Below are positions 13,552 through 23,118 of a stretch of 64,000 bases of DNA, piece by piece. The stretch spans positions 47,992,001 to 48,056,000 of the forward strand of contig CM044320.1 of the NCBI GenBank assembly GCA_024291935.2, written 5' to 3'. A program made the position numbers and the translations under genes. The DNA comes from Okapia johnstoni. Lineage: Eukaryota; Chordata; Mammalia; Artiodactyla; Giraffidae. Every line of letters starts with the position of its first letter. The first letter of the stretch is position 1. The notes under the pieces are model-generated. The model made no database searches. It saw nothing but the letters and a program-made list of their open reading frames with translations, and was not told the origin of the DNA.

Positions 13552-13660
13552 AGGGAATTCCTTTGCAGTCCAATGGTTAGGACTCAGTACTTTCCCTGCC
13601 AGGGCCCAAGTTCAATCCCTGGTCTAGGAACTGAGATCCCACAGGCCACATGGCATAGCC
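13552..13660 (+). repeat. CHR-type SINE
   Basis: tRNA-like head GGGAATTCCTTTGCAGTCC, B box region GTTCAATCCCTGG, then GAACTGAGATCCCACAGGCC. This is the usual start of the artiodactyl CHR SINE; it is truncated after the head. Confidence 0.82.
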
Positions 13661-13668
13661 GTTGATAG

Positions 13669-13713
13669 TAGGATTTCCCTAGTGGTACAGTGGATAAGAA
13701 TCCACATGACTAA
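13669..13713 (+). repeat. Partial tRNA-derived SINE head
   Basis: AGGATTTCCCTAGTGGTACA and GGATAAGAATCCAC match the first ~45 bases of a tRNA-derived artiodactyl SINE. It sits directly after the CHR copy. Confidence 0.6.
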
Positions 13714-13965
13714 AGAAGCTGTGCTATTAACCCACCATGCTTTATTGCCTGTCCTAATTGAGGTCCAGACAGACTTGGCCCTTCCATACCTCATAAGTTA
13801 TTCCTGAAATTCTCAACATTTTTGGAGACAGGTTCAAAATCTCAAGTGTTTTTACTAGGTCCAAAATAAATCTTCCTTGGTCTTCTCCCATTTCCAATCC
13901 TTCCCAACCCATGACTTTACACAGCCCACCAGATCACTCACCAGTCTTCATAACCTAGTCTTGTA

Positions 13966-14140
13966 GTAAGGAACACACGTGTGCTGTAGTTAGACCTAGG
14001 TTCAAACCCAGGCTCTGCCACAGGCTTAGTAATGAGATCTTCCACAAGTTACTTTAATCACTCTGCACCTCAGTCTCCTTTCTGAAAAATGGAATTAATG
14101 ACAGCAGTTTCCTCAGATAGTGGTCATGAGGACTAAATAT
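13966..14140 (+). repeat. MIR SINE
   Basis: Sense MIR: GGTTCAAACCCAGGCTCTGC, CACAAGTTACTTTAATCAC and CTGCACCTCAGTCTCC in consensus order. Confidence 0.83.
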
Positions 14141-14454
14141 TTTTATATATTACAAATTATATTAATAATGTATATATACAACAAATTATTTTTGTTGTGT
14201 ATTTGTCACTGACCTCATGTTATTGAGAATAGTTTTAAATTCCACCTTTTCTCTTAAGAATCCCGTAATTTTAAAGACTGCCTGTGTTCTAAATAATTAC
14301 TCCTCCTCTTGCATCCCACTGTATTTCTCCTTGAGTTATAGTCAGTTTTTTTTTTTTTCATAATTCTCTCTTGATGGAAAGTTTCTAAAGATCAAGGATC
14401 ATGTCTTTTACCTTTACTGAACATAGCATGGTGTTTTACATACAAGTGTTTATA

Positions 14455-15066
14455 TGGTTGATCTTCATTATTCACAGATCCTACATTTGCAAGTGTTCCT
14501 ACTCAACTAAAATTTATTTGTAACCCCAAAATTAATGCTCATCCCTCTGACCGTGACAGACATGCATGGAGCAACACAAAATTTGAGTTGACTAATGTGC
14601 ACCTTCCCAGCTAGGGCCGAATGAGGCAGTACTCTGCCTTCTTGTCTTAGCTTTCATACTGTAAACAAGTACTCTATTCATGGTCTATTTAGTGCCACAT
14701 TTTTATGCTTTTTGTTGGCAATTTCTTTCATGTGTAAAATGGCCCCCAAGCACCCTGCTAAAGAGCTATTTAGTATTCCTAAATGCAGGAAGGCTGTGAA
14801 ACGCCTTATGGAGAAAATACATGTTAGATAAGCTTTGTTCAGGCATGAGTTGTAGTGCTGTTGCCTGTGATTTCTGTTAATGAATCAATATGTATTAAAT
14901 AAGATGTCTATAAACAGAAACAAGTTTATGTATTGATCAGTTGACAAAAATGTTGTGGTCAGAGACTCACAGGAACACAACCCTTGAATTTCCTTTAGGA
15001 TCAGTGATTTGATATTCACTAACTCAGTGTTTGCAGCAATTTTATAAAACCTTAACTAATGTGAAT
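14455..15066 (+). mobile_element. Tigger-family (pogo/Tc1-mariner) DNA transposon relic
   Basis: The segment around 14680-15060 follows the N-terminal coding region of a Tigger transposase. ATG at 14739 opens MAPKHPAKELFSIPKCRKAV, a CENP-B-like helix-turn-helix N-terminus, but the frame soon shifts and meets stops. Downstream blocks (CAGGCATGAGTTGTAGTGC, GTTGACAAAAATGTTGTGG) continue the same element. It is a long-dead fossil with no functional transposase. Exact subfamily not assigned; ends approximate. Confidence 0.7.
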
Positions 15067-15388
15067 AACTCAGCTGTGTGTGTGTATATATATGTATATA
15101 CTTAGAGTGAATCTTTATGCTCTTCTTCCTGGGGACCATGTATAGTCATTTAAAAGCGTACCCAGTTTTCTTGTGTCTTTCTTTTTGCCAGTTTTTTGTG
15201 AAGTTTTGTAATATTTGATACTTTTTTTTACCTAGGCTTGTCTTATTTCCTTTGCATTTTATCTCCCTTTTGTAATATATGCACATGTTTACATATTACT
15301 GTATGTATGACATTGAATCTCTGCCTCCTTCTCAGATTTGACTAGTAAATTAGGTGGTTGAATTCTCTTTGTTTTTCTGTCTTAACAG

Positions 15389-15570
15389 CTGATGGTTGCA
15401 GAGAAGAATGGAACAATTCGGTTTTATGATCTTTTGGCTCAACAGGCTATTTTATCCCTTGAATCAGAACAGATGCCATTAATGTCAGCACATTGGTGCT
15501 TAAAAAACACCTTCAAAGTTGGAGCTGTTGCAGGGAATGATTGGTTAATTTGGGATATTACTCGATCCAG
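15389..15570 (+). CDS. NUP37: NUP37 coding exon
   Basis: 182-bp exon with acceptor AG 15387-15388 after a pyrimidine-rich tract and donor GT at 15571. It begins in phase 0 with Leu-Met-Val-Ala and ends with the first two bases of a Ser codon. It translates as LMVAEKNGTIRFYDLLAQQA, then ILSLESEQMPLMSAHWCLKN and TFKVGAVAGNDWLIWDITRS. The WLIWDITRS end is a WD blade. The frame reading on past 15570 is intron. Confidence 0.96.
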
Positions 15571-15827
15571 GTACTTCCTTAGTATATTTATCTATTATTT
15601 ACCAAAAGATCAGTTACTAGTGCTAAATGATCCATTGACCTATTCTTGCATACCTGGACCACATTGTAGAGCAAAAATAAGACTCTCCTACAAAGGGGCC
15701 GGAGTTAATGGGCTTTTTATATAACAGACATGGGTTTTACAGATTTACTTTGAGAGTAACAGAAAGAATAATGGAGAGGAGATCTTTCATCTGAGTGGGG
15801 TGTGTTTGCATTCATGTGTGTGCGCAC

Positions 15828-16023
15828 AGTCAGTCATGTCTGATTCTTTGCATCCCCATAAGACTGTAGCCCAATAGGCTCCCCTGTCCATGGAATTTTC
15901 TAAGCAAGAATACTGGAGCAAGTTGCCATTTCCTACTCCAGGGAATCTTCCTGACCCAGAGATCCAACTTGCATCTCCTGCATTGGCAGTGGATTCTTTT
16001 ACCACTGAGCTACCTAGGAAACC
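15828..16023 (-). repeat. Bov-tA SINE
   Basis: Reverse-oriented full element, from the body (CAGTCATGTCTGATTCTTTG) to the tRNA head ending at CCACTGAGCTACCTAGGAAA. It lies between two NUP37 exons and was inserted in intron DNA. Confidence 0.88.
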
Positions 16024-16285
16024 ATTAAGCAATGTTTACTTATGTTTAAAAAAAGAAGAACACTGACCCTGTTAAGTGATGTTGTTCTATAATCGTTCTA
16101 AATCATGTTCATATCTTTGTCATATTTCAGCTATTTTAATTCAGTGCTTCTTTGGAATTTTGTCACAGTTTAAGTACCTTGGGCGTTGCGTCCTTTAAAG
16201 AGAAAATAACCCTGTAATCCTTAATTTAAGTTCACCTACCTGAGACCAACACATAATTCATAAGATGCAAAATAATATCTTTTAG

Positions 16286-16336
16286 TTACCCTCAAGATAA
16301 GAGACCTGTCCACATGGATCGAGCCTGCTTATTCAG
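16286..16336 (+). CDS. NUP37: NUP37 51-bp coding exon
   Basis: Short exon between acceptor AG 16284-16285 and donor GT at 16337. T completes the Ser codon; then YPQDKRPVHMDRACLF, and the last two bases AG start an Arg codon finished in the next exon. Recalled human sequence has N where this has D (YPQDKRP). A run of 15 G lies 17 bases past the exon end. Confidence 0.95.
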
Positions 16337-16353
16337 GTAATGTACCATTTTTC

Positions 16354-16368
16354 GGGGGGGGGGGGGGG
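16354..16368 (+). repeat. Poly-G tract in intron next to donor site
   Basis: Fifteen consecutive G in the intron, starting 17 bases after the last exon base (16336). Long G runs close to a 5' splice site are candidates for hnRNP H/F binding and RNA G-quadruplex formation; that role is inference. Confidence 0.9.
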
Positions 16369-16904
16369 TATAATTTGATTTTTTGAATTTGATTACTTTG
16401 TTCATGCTGTGCCAACTTCTAGAATATGTTTCCAGTCCTCTCCTTTGCACGGACTTTTTTCTTTTTTTCTGGTTGTTTTATAAATGGATGTTTTGCTTTG
16501 TTTTTGTTTTTTGGTCTGGGTGAGAGATTGTTTTCCAATATTTTCTTTGAAAAGATTTATAAAATACAGAATGCTGTAGTTCTCAAGTGAGAACACACTG
16601 GATATTATAGATCTGTGACTTTTTTCCCACTTAAATTAATGTGCTTGTTTTTCATTTCATTCATTTTTATATAATATCGCACTGTATAGTGTAGTCTTGG
16701 AAAATTTACTACAGAGACTGAAATCAGTAGAACATTTATTATATGCTGTATTTCATCAAATCTAAAATACCCCCAATGAAATTGTAGAACCTGAGGACAC
16801 AATTATTTTATGTATTCCTAAGAAAAAAATGTATTCAACTAAATGTAAGCATGCCATAGATTATAAGGTGAATCCTGATTTCAGAGATGTGAGCAAATAT
16901 ACAT

Positions 16905-17237
16905 TTTAAAAATCAACAAACTATAAACTCACAGATGTAGAAAACTTTTGGTTGCGAAAGGGAAAAGAGGGGGAGAGGAAGGGATAAACTTGGAGTTTGG
17001 GATTAACACATACACACTATTATATATAAAATAGATAACCAAAAAGGATCTGCTGTATAGCACAGGGAATATTTTGTAATCACCTATAAAGGAAAAGAAT
17101 TTGAAAAGAAATACATATATATGTGTATATATATATATAAATATATATATACACATATATAACTGAATAACCATGCTGTACACCTGAAACTAACATGATA
17201 TTATAAATCAACTGTACTTCAATTTTAATTTTTTTTT
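16905..17237 (+). repeat. L1 3' end (artiodactyl L1 3' UTR) with AT-rich stretch
   Basis: Follows the familiar artiodactyl L1 3' end: GGGATTAACACATACACAC, CTGTATAGCACAGGGAATAT, a (TA)-rich stretch at 17118-17162, then CATGCTGTACACCTGAAAC and TATAAATCAACTGTACTTC. Sense orientation. No coding capacity. Confidence 0.8.
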
Positions 17238-18235
17238 CCCAGTTGCTAAAAATAAAACCAGCAAACTATGGTACTTAAGTCAAAGGAGGTCATCTCAGGA
17301 TTGGTTTATGTCATTAAGAATTCAGACCTTTCCATCTGCTATCCTCAGTGGCAAGGCTTTGGCTTGGCGCTTCCCTGTTGCAAGACGACTTCCAGTGTTC
17401 CAGACACCATAGCCTCATACCATGTTGTCCAAAATAAGAGGAGAGGAAGGAGCCACTCCCCTTTGATTGGGAATTGCTATCTTTGCCTTATACCAATTGT
17501 CTCTTATCCCTTGGGGTCAGACACCCTGTGCCAGGCCCCAGCTGGGGTTCAGTTAGCACAGAAACAGGGAAGAATGCCTGTTGGACAACAACTAATAATA
17601 TCTACCACACATTAAAGTATTAACTAGACTTATAGCTTTTTTTTTTTTTTTTTGGTCAAGGAATCTTTTTTTTTTCCCCTCATAGCTCCCCCACTGCACT
17701 TGTTACTGTGACACACTTGTTGCTGGAGGTCCATTAACACTTGGTAGTTCATTGATTCAATGTATTCCAATGTCTGTGTTGCCTTAATACTTGAATATTT
17801 AAACATCTGTGTATTCTAGGTGCTTACTTTATTCCAAGGAGTTTAAACTCATGAGTTTATCATTAATTTTAAAACAAATGTCAATAAGAATTTTAAATGT
17901 ATGGGGTTTTTAATGTATTCTGCTGTGAAATATTTTTTGTCTGATTCCTTGTTTGTATTTCCTGACATATTGTCAGCCTTTTGGGAACTGCTGACCTTTG
18001 TGTAACTTTGAAATTTAATAAAGTGGCCCATGACATGCAATTAATAAATACTCACAGAATGAGAAAATATTTATAGCTAACTTCCCTGAAATTCCCAGTC
18101 TGATTGTAAATCCATATTATCAAATTTAGACTTCTAAAATTAGCATTTTGGTACAAAGAGAAATAACCTATTTTAGAAAAGCTTGTGTTTGTCTGTAGGA
18201 TTCTGTATTTATTTTCATCCTTTGTCTTTTCTTAG
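17238..18235. other. NUP37 intron, unassigned
   Basis: Holds a T-run at 17638-17654 and a 115-codon open frame at 17268-17615 with no recognisable domain, start context or splice support. The latter may lie in an old repeat I cannot name. Confidence 0.5.
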
Positions 18236-18329
18236 ATGGTCCACGATTAACGAAAACTTATTTGCAACCACTGGTTATCCTGGCAAAATGATGAGTCAGT
18301 TTCAGATTCATCATTTAGGACACCCTCAG
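18236..18329 (+). CDS. NUP37: NUP37 coding exon
   Basis: 94-bp exon with acceptor AG 18234-18235 after a T-rich tract and donor GT at 18330. A completes the Arg codon; the translation WSTINENLFATTGYPGKMMS continues QFQIHHLGHPQ and ends on a codon boundary. Recalled human protein has TISEN and KMASQ at the two variable spots. Confidence 0.96.
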
Positions 18330-18809
18330 GTAATGTGGCGATGTTTGATGGCCTATGTGTTTTTTAAATTTGTGTTTTCTACTTTTCCACTTATAGCTCC
18401 CCAGATTTGTAATATGTAAGTAACTAAAGGATTTATGAAAGAGAAAGCATTTTTTGATGTTTAAATCACCAGTGGTAACAGACTTTTTGCTAGTATTCAC
18501 ATAAGAAGTATTTTATTTCTTCTATTTCCTCCTTCATTTAAATATAATTGTGCTTGCCTGGTTGGTTTAGACTGTGAAAATGTTTGTATCTAGGCTGCAC
18601 CAGTTATCCATAGTTGATTTGTACACTTCATTCCAGTCAGTTACAAACAAATACTATGTATTTCACCTATGAGGGAGCACATTTTTTAATTCTGTTGCCA
18701 CTATAAACAAAGACAGTTTTTCAATGTATTTCTTGTTTTTGAAAGGTAGTTTTTATTTACTAATGCTGGTGATGTATTGAGCTTCTTTAATCCTTCACAT
18801 ATTTTATAG

Positions 18810-18923
18810 CCCATCCTCATTGGCTCTGTAGCTGTTGGATCTGGCCTTTCCTGGCATAGAACTCTTCCACTGTGTGCAATTGGAAGTGACCACAAGCTGT
18901 TGTTTTGGGTGACTGAAATGTAG
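18810..18923 (+). CDS. NUP37: NUP37 terminal coding exon with stop
   Basis: Acceptor AG at 18808-18809. The exon opens in phase 0 with Pro-Ile-Leu-Ile and reads GSVAVGSGLSWHRTLPLC, AIGSDHKLLFWVTEM, then TAG at 18921-18923. This is the last blade of the Nup37 propeller. Small differences from recalled human sequence (ILMGS; CVIGGDH; final VTEV) are ordinary orthologue variation. Confidence 0.96.
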   Translation, partial: PILIGSVAVGSGLSWHRTLPLCAIGSDHKLLFWVTEM

Positions 18924-19075
18924 AATAAATTTTCTGTGTACTTAGATCCATAAAACTGTATTATTAGTACATATTTTGGATAATTTCTTATTTTTATATC
19001 AAATATATACTGTAAGATCTAGAAATGTTCCAGTTGTTGCTTTTGTTAAATAAAATATTGATGGTTTGAAAAATC
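18924..19075 (+). promoter_or_regulatory. NUP37: NUP37 3' UTR and polyadenylation signal
   Basis: A short 3' UTR follows the stop. AATAAA at 19049-19054 is followed about 20-40 bases later by T/GT-rich sequence (TGTATGTGTGTGG), so cleavage near 19070-19080 is likely. Another AATAAA at 18924-18929 sits directly after the stop and is less plausible as the main signal. Confidence 0.75.
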
Positions 19076-19398
19076 ATTTTCCTATTCTATTCTATGTATG
19101 TGTGTGGTTTTCTTTTTTTTTCTAAGTCATCTTTTAAGACTATGACTAACTGAGCAGCTCTAGGAAAGAGATGATTAGGGAAGCTTAATGCTTTTCATTT
19201 TATCACAGGATTTTCCAAAGGGTATCTTATGTTCTATACCTAAAATACATGCTCTTTTCCTAATTCTCAAAGACACAAACATTTACGTAAGGGAAAACAG
19301 GCCTCTCCTTTCACCATTATTCTGGAAATTGGTTGAATGTATTAAATATATGTGTGGGTAAATGCATGTGCATTTTCTGTTAGCAGTATATACATACA

Positions 19399-19568
19399 CA
19401 GGAGACATAAGAGACATGCGTTGATTCCCTGGATAGGGAAAATCCCCTGTAGGAGGAAATAGCAACCCACTCCAATATTCTTGCCTGGAAAATTCCATGG
19501 GCAGAGGAGCCTGGCAGGCTACAGTCCATAGAGTCACAAAGAGTCAGACACGACTGAGCGACTTTCAC
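19399..19568 (+). repeat. Bov-tA SINE, 5' truncated
   Basis: Starts within the tRNA-like head (CAGGAGACATAAG) and runs through GGAGGAAATAGCAACCCAC to CGACTGAGCGACTTTCACC. It lies about 330 bases past the NUP37 polyadenylation signal. Confidence 0.85.
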
Positions 19569-20004
19569 CTCATAAATATAGGAGTCTTATTACAACTTTC
19601 TCAGTAATTAGAAAGGATTATTATTCAATTTAATATAAGAAATGATTTTCAGTTTCTTTAAAATGTGACTCATTATGTTATCAATCTGTTTATTTACTAT
19701 ATGCAAATTCTTTTTGATTGGACATCTCAACATTCTTAGAACATCTGGCACATGGGATAAAGCTTACCTTAGAAAATAATTTATGATTTAATACCTTTAA
19801 CAATCTCCACCTTTTATAAATCTTCACCATTCTTATCAAAGTTAAATCTTTTTGAGATGGCACCTAGTGGCAATAGAACCACATGCACCCTCTTCACAAT
19901 CATTGAAGTAAACATTGTGTAAGGCAGCCATGTCATGTGATCTAGTCAGAAGAGTATAATACAGCTAAATAAATTTCTACAAACTCTGCATTCCTACAAG
20001 CTAA

Positions 20005-20125
20005 TGCCCTCTCTGAAGCTGCATTTCCACCTATAAAATGAAGATGGGAATCACTGTCTCATGGAGTTACTGTGAGGATTAAGGAAAGGTGAATGAAGAT
20101 ACCTAACATGTCCAGCACAGATTCG
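20005..20125 (+). repeat. MIR SINE, partial
   Basis: CACCTATAAAATGAAGATGG, then GAGTTACTGTGAGGATTAAG, follows the 3' half of MIR in sense orientation. Confidence 0.7.
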
Positions 20126-20389
20126 TAGGTAATATTAATTTATTTCAGAGATGAATAGTTCTTATTTTTTAAGAACTGGGAATTTATTTTTAATTAATAA
20201 TGCAAATAAATATTTTTATTCAAGTTTTCATAAGACATCTTAAGTATCTTATGACATCTTACGAAATCAAAATTATCTTTGAGAGATACAGAATTGTTAT
20301 AGGTAATTTTTTTCTTTTAGTAAAATCTTGTAATCATGTAGATATAGGGTATAAACTGTTACATGTGTTTAATTACAAGGAAAAATTGT

Positions 20390-20633
20390 ATAGCATAGCA
20401 GTTCAGTCACTCAGTCATGTCCAACTCTTTGTGACCTCATGGACTGCAGCACGCCAGGCTTCCCTGTCCATCACCAACTCCCGGAGCTACTCAAATTCAT
20501 GTCCATCGAGTCAGTGATGCCATCCAACCATCTCATCCTCTGTCATCCCCTTCTCCTCCTGCCTTCAATCCCAGCATGGGGGTCTTTTCCAATGAGTCAG
20601 TTCTTCACATCAGGTCAAATAGCATAGCAGTTC
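20390..20633 (-). repeat. BovB 3'-end fragment with 15-bp TSD
   Basis: Minus-oriented BovB tail (CAGTCACTCAGTCATGTCC on the + strand) through CCAGCATGGGGGTCTTTTCC to CTTCACATCAGGTC. ATAGCATAGCAGTTC is found at 20390-20404 and 20619-20633, and the left copy overlaps the element's own GTTCAG tail unit. A short, 5'-truncated insertion with an exact duplication, hence probably fairly young. Confidence 0.9.
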
Positions 20634-21235
20634 CCAAGTTAAGTATTGAATGCAGTAAAATATTACTACCAAATATTAAAAATATTTTCTTTTACCCTTT
20701 CATAAGTAGATTTTTAACTTAAGGCAAAGTTGAAGGAATTTTGACATGGTTCCCTTTAACAGTCTCTGTGAGGGGACAGAGAACCCTAAAAGCATGAAGA
20801 TAGACCAAAGAATTTGTAGGAGTTTGTCATTTTAGGGTGTATTTCAAAAAAGACAAATTGGGTCAGTATATTTGAAAATTGTCCTAGACTTAGGAATTGA
20901 GTAGGCTTAGGAATAGAGGTTGGAGAAGTATGTTGGAGCTTGGGTATTTTGGTATCTTGGAGATGGATCCTCTGGAATAAAGGCTTACCCATTTATAAAA
21001 GTTGTCCAATGAAATTACCCACTGGGCCTTGTGTCTTTAGGGAACATACTGGGGAAAAACTCATGGTGATTGTGTGAATACAGTTCTGCCAAAGAGGCAG
21101 GAAGTGTTACCCTCAGAAAAGGTGATTACATCTGTAAATGAAGGTGATTCTGAGGTAAGACATTCTCAAAAAATGAGAGGGATGTCTTTAGCCCTTAGTT
21201 TTAGGAGTGGTATGCATTTTATCCTGAGTAAACTT

Positions 21236-22671
21236 CGAGACTATTTCAAATTCTAAAAGGTGATGCTGTGAAAGTGCTGCACTCAATATGCCAGCAAATT
21301 TGGAAAACTCAGCAGTGGCCACAGGACTGGAAAAAGTCAGTTTTCATTCCAATCCCAAAGAAAGGCAATGCCAAAGAATGCTCAAACTACCGCACAACGG
21401 CACTCATCTTAACATGCTAGCAAAATAATGCTCAAAATTCTCCAAGCCAAGCTTCAACAGTATGTGAACCATGAGCTTCCAGATGTTCAAGCTGGATTTA
21501 GAAAAGGCAGAGGAACCATAGATCAAAATGCCAACATCTGTTGGATCATTGAAAAAGCAAGAGAGTTCCAGAAAAACATCTACTTCTGCTTTATTGACTA
21601 TGCCAAAGCCTTTGACTGTGTGGATCACAACAAACTGTGGAAAATTATTCAAGAGATGGGAATGCCAGACCACCTGACCTGCCTCCTGAGAAATCTGTAT
21701 GCAGGTCAAGAAGCAACAGTTAGAACTGGACATGGTACAACAGACTGGTTCCAAATAGGGAAAGGAGTACATCAAGGCTATATATTGTCACCCTGCTTCT
21801 TTAACTTATATGCAGAGTACATTATGAGAAATGCTGGACTGGATGATGCACAAGCTGAAATTAAGATTGCTGGGAGAAATATCAATAATCTCAGATATGC
21901 AGATGACACCACCCTTATGGCAGAAAGTGAAGAAGAACTAAAGAGCCTCTTGATGAAAGAGGGGAGTGAAAAAGTTGGCTTAAAACTCAACATTCAGAAA
22001 ACTAAGATCATGGCATCTGGTCCCATCACTTCATGGCAAATAGATGGGGAAACAATGTAAACAGTGACAAACTTTATTTTCTTGGGCTCCAAAATCACTG
22101 CAGATGGTGACTACAGCCATGAAATTCAAAGATGCTTGCTGCTCGGAAGAAAAGATATGATAGACCTAGACAGCATATTAAAAAGCAGAGACATTACTTT
22201 GCCAGCAAAGGTTTGTCTAGTCAAAGCTTTGGTTTTTCCAGTAGTCACATATAGATGTGAGAGTTGGACTATAAAGAAAGCTGAGCACCAAAGAATTGAT
22301 GCTTTTGAACTGTGGTTTTGGATAAGAGTCTTTTGAGAGTCCCTTGGACAGCAAGGAGATCAACCAGTCGATCCTAAAGGAAATCAGTCCTGAATATTCA
22401 TTGGAAGGACTGATGCTAAAGCTGAAACTCCAATACTTTGGTCACCTGATGTGAAGAACTGACTCATTTGAAAAGACCCTGATGCTAGGAAAGATTGAAG
22501 GCGGGAGGAGAAGGGGATGACAGGATGAGATGATTGGATGGCATCACCAACTCGATGGACATGGGTTTGGGTAGACTCCGGGAGTTGGTGATGGACAGGG
22601 AGGCCTGGTGTGCTGTGATTCATGGGGTTGCAAAGAGTCAGACACAACTGAGCGACTGAACTGAACTGAAT
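21236..22671 (+). mobile_element. BovB (RTE-clade LINE) reverse transcriptase to 3' end
   Basis: Sense BovB copy that starts inside the pol ORF and runs to the natural tail GCGACTGAACTGAACTGAA. The frame 21428-22060 keeps the core of the reverse transcriptase: motif A (FIDYAKAFDCVDHNKL, catalytic D), motif B (HQGYILSPCFFNLYAEYIM) and the catalytic YADD at LRYADDTTLMAE, then LKLNIQKTKIMAS. A stop (TAA, 22058-22060) interrupts before the FLGSKITADG thumb region, which stays open in 22064-22336 until another stop. Not a host gene. BovB is abundant in ruminants and also occurs in squamates; horizontal transfer is the accepted explanation. Confidence 0.93.
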
Positions 22672-23014
22672 GATCTAGTGGTTTTCTCCACTTTCTTCAA
22701 TTTCAGTCTGAATTTGACAATAAGGAGTTCATGATCTGATCCACAGTCAGCCCCCGGTCTTGTTTTTGCTGACTGTATAGAGCTTCTCCATCTTTGGCTG
22801 CAAAGAATATGATGAATCTGATTTCAATGTTGACCATATGGTGATGTCCATGTGTAGAGTCTCCTCTTGTGTTGTTGGAAGAGGGTGTTTGCTATAACCA
22901 GTGCGTTCTCTTGGCAGAACTCTATTAGCCTTTGCCCTGCTTCATTCTGTACTCCAAGGCCACTTTTGCCTGTTATTCCAGGTGTTTCTTGACTTCCTAC
23001 TTTTGCATTCCAGT
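22666..23014 (-). mobile_element. BovB endonuclease segment, inverted, joined to the preceding BovB tail
   Basis: On the + strand it begins TGATCTAGTGGTTTTCTCC right after the tail of the preceding copy, and ends at GCATTCCAGT. On the minus strand this is the apurinic endonuclease region (GACTGGAATGCAAAAGT and downstream). A second copy of the same segment occurs at 61133-61480, which confirms its identity. The more 3' part of this minus-strand copy is absent. Confidence 0.88.
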
Positions 23015-23083
23015 TTAGATCTCATATATAGGCTGTTTGACCATTTCCCAGCTTCTCCTTTGTTAAACTTTAGTGTGTTCAAT

Positions 23084-23118
23084 TATTGGATTGGCCAACA
23101 AGTACTTTAAATGGTACA
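23084..23118 (+). repeat. Possible mariner-terminal fragment
   Basis: ATTATTGGATTGGCCAACAA followed by AGTACTTTAAATGG resembles the terminal sequence of bovine mariner-type elements. Only about 35 bases match, so the call is weak. Confidence 0.35.

Larger units (their letters stand above)
1..19075 (+). other. NUP37: NUP37 gene, 3' half (gene-level span inside window)
   Basis: Nucleoporin Nup37 is a WD40 beta-propeller subunit of the Nup107-160 (Y) complex of the nuclear pore scaffold; it docks on Nup160 and is also found at mitotic kinetochores (family knowledge). Five exons (10147-10237, 15389-15570, 16286-16336, 18236-18329, 18810-18923) join in consistent phase with GT/AG introns. They give about 176 residues ending in FWVTEM, matching the recalled C-terminal half of human NUP37 (326 residues). 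The first exon here begins with the last base of an arginine codon, so the N-terminal half (about residues 1-150) must lie upstream. I looked for the preceding exon in 1-10146 and did not find it, so that stretch is read as one large intron. The reading frame is intact and nothing suggests a pseudogene. Gene identity is very secure; the upstream boundary is simply the window edge. Confidence 0.93.

Noticed and set aside
15571..15724. Extension of the NUP37 exon frame beyond 15570
   Set aside because: The frame stays open but a consensus donor (CAG/GTACTT) at 15570/15571 and continuation in the exon at 16286 match the NUP37 protein; the extension does not.
17268..17615. 115-codon frame as a novel gene
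   Set aside because: No domain, no splice signals in keeping with NUP37, and it lies between an L1 end and a T-run in an intron; likely old repeat or chance.
18924..18929. Main polyadenylation signal of NUP37
   Set aside because: AATAAA directly after the stop codon would leave almost no 3' UTR; the site at 19049 has a better downstream GT-rich element.
21428..22336. Two adjacent long frames (210 and 90 codons) as a host gene
   Set aside because: Motifs and flanking DNA are BovB reverse transcriptase; near-identical sequence recurs at 25.6 and 61.5 kb, and the copy ends in the BovB tail.
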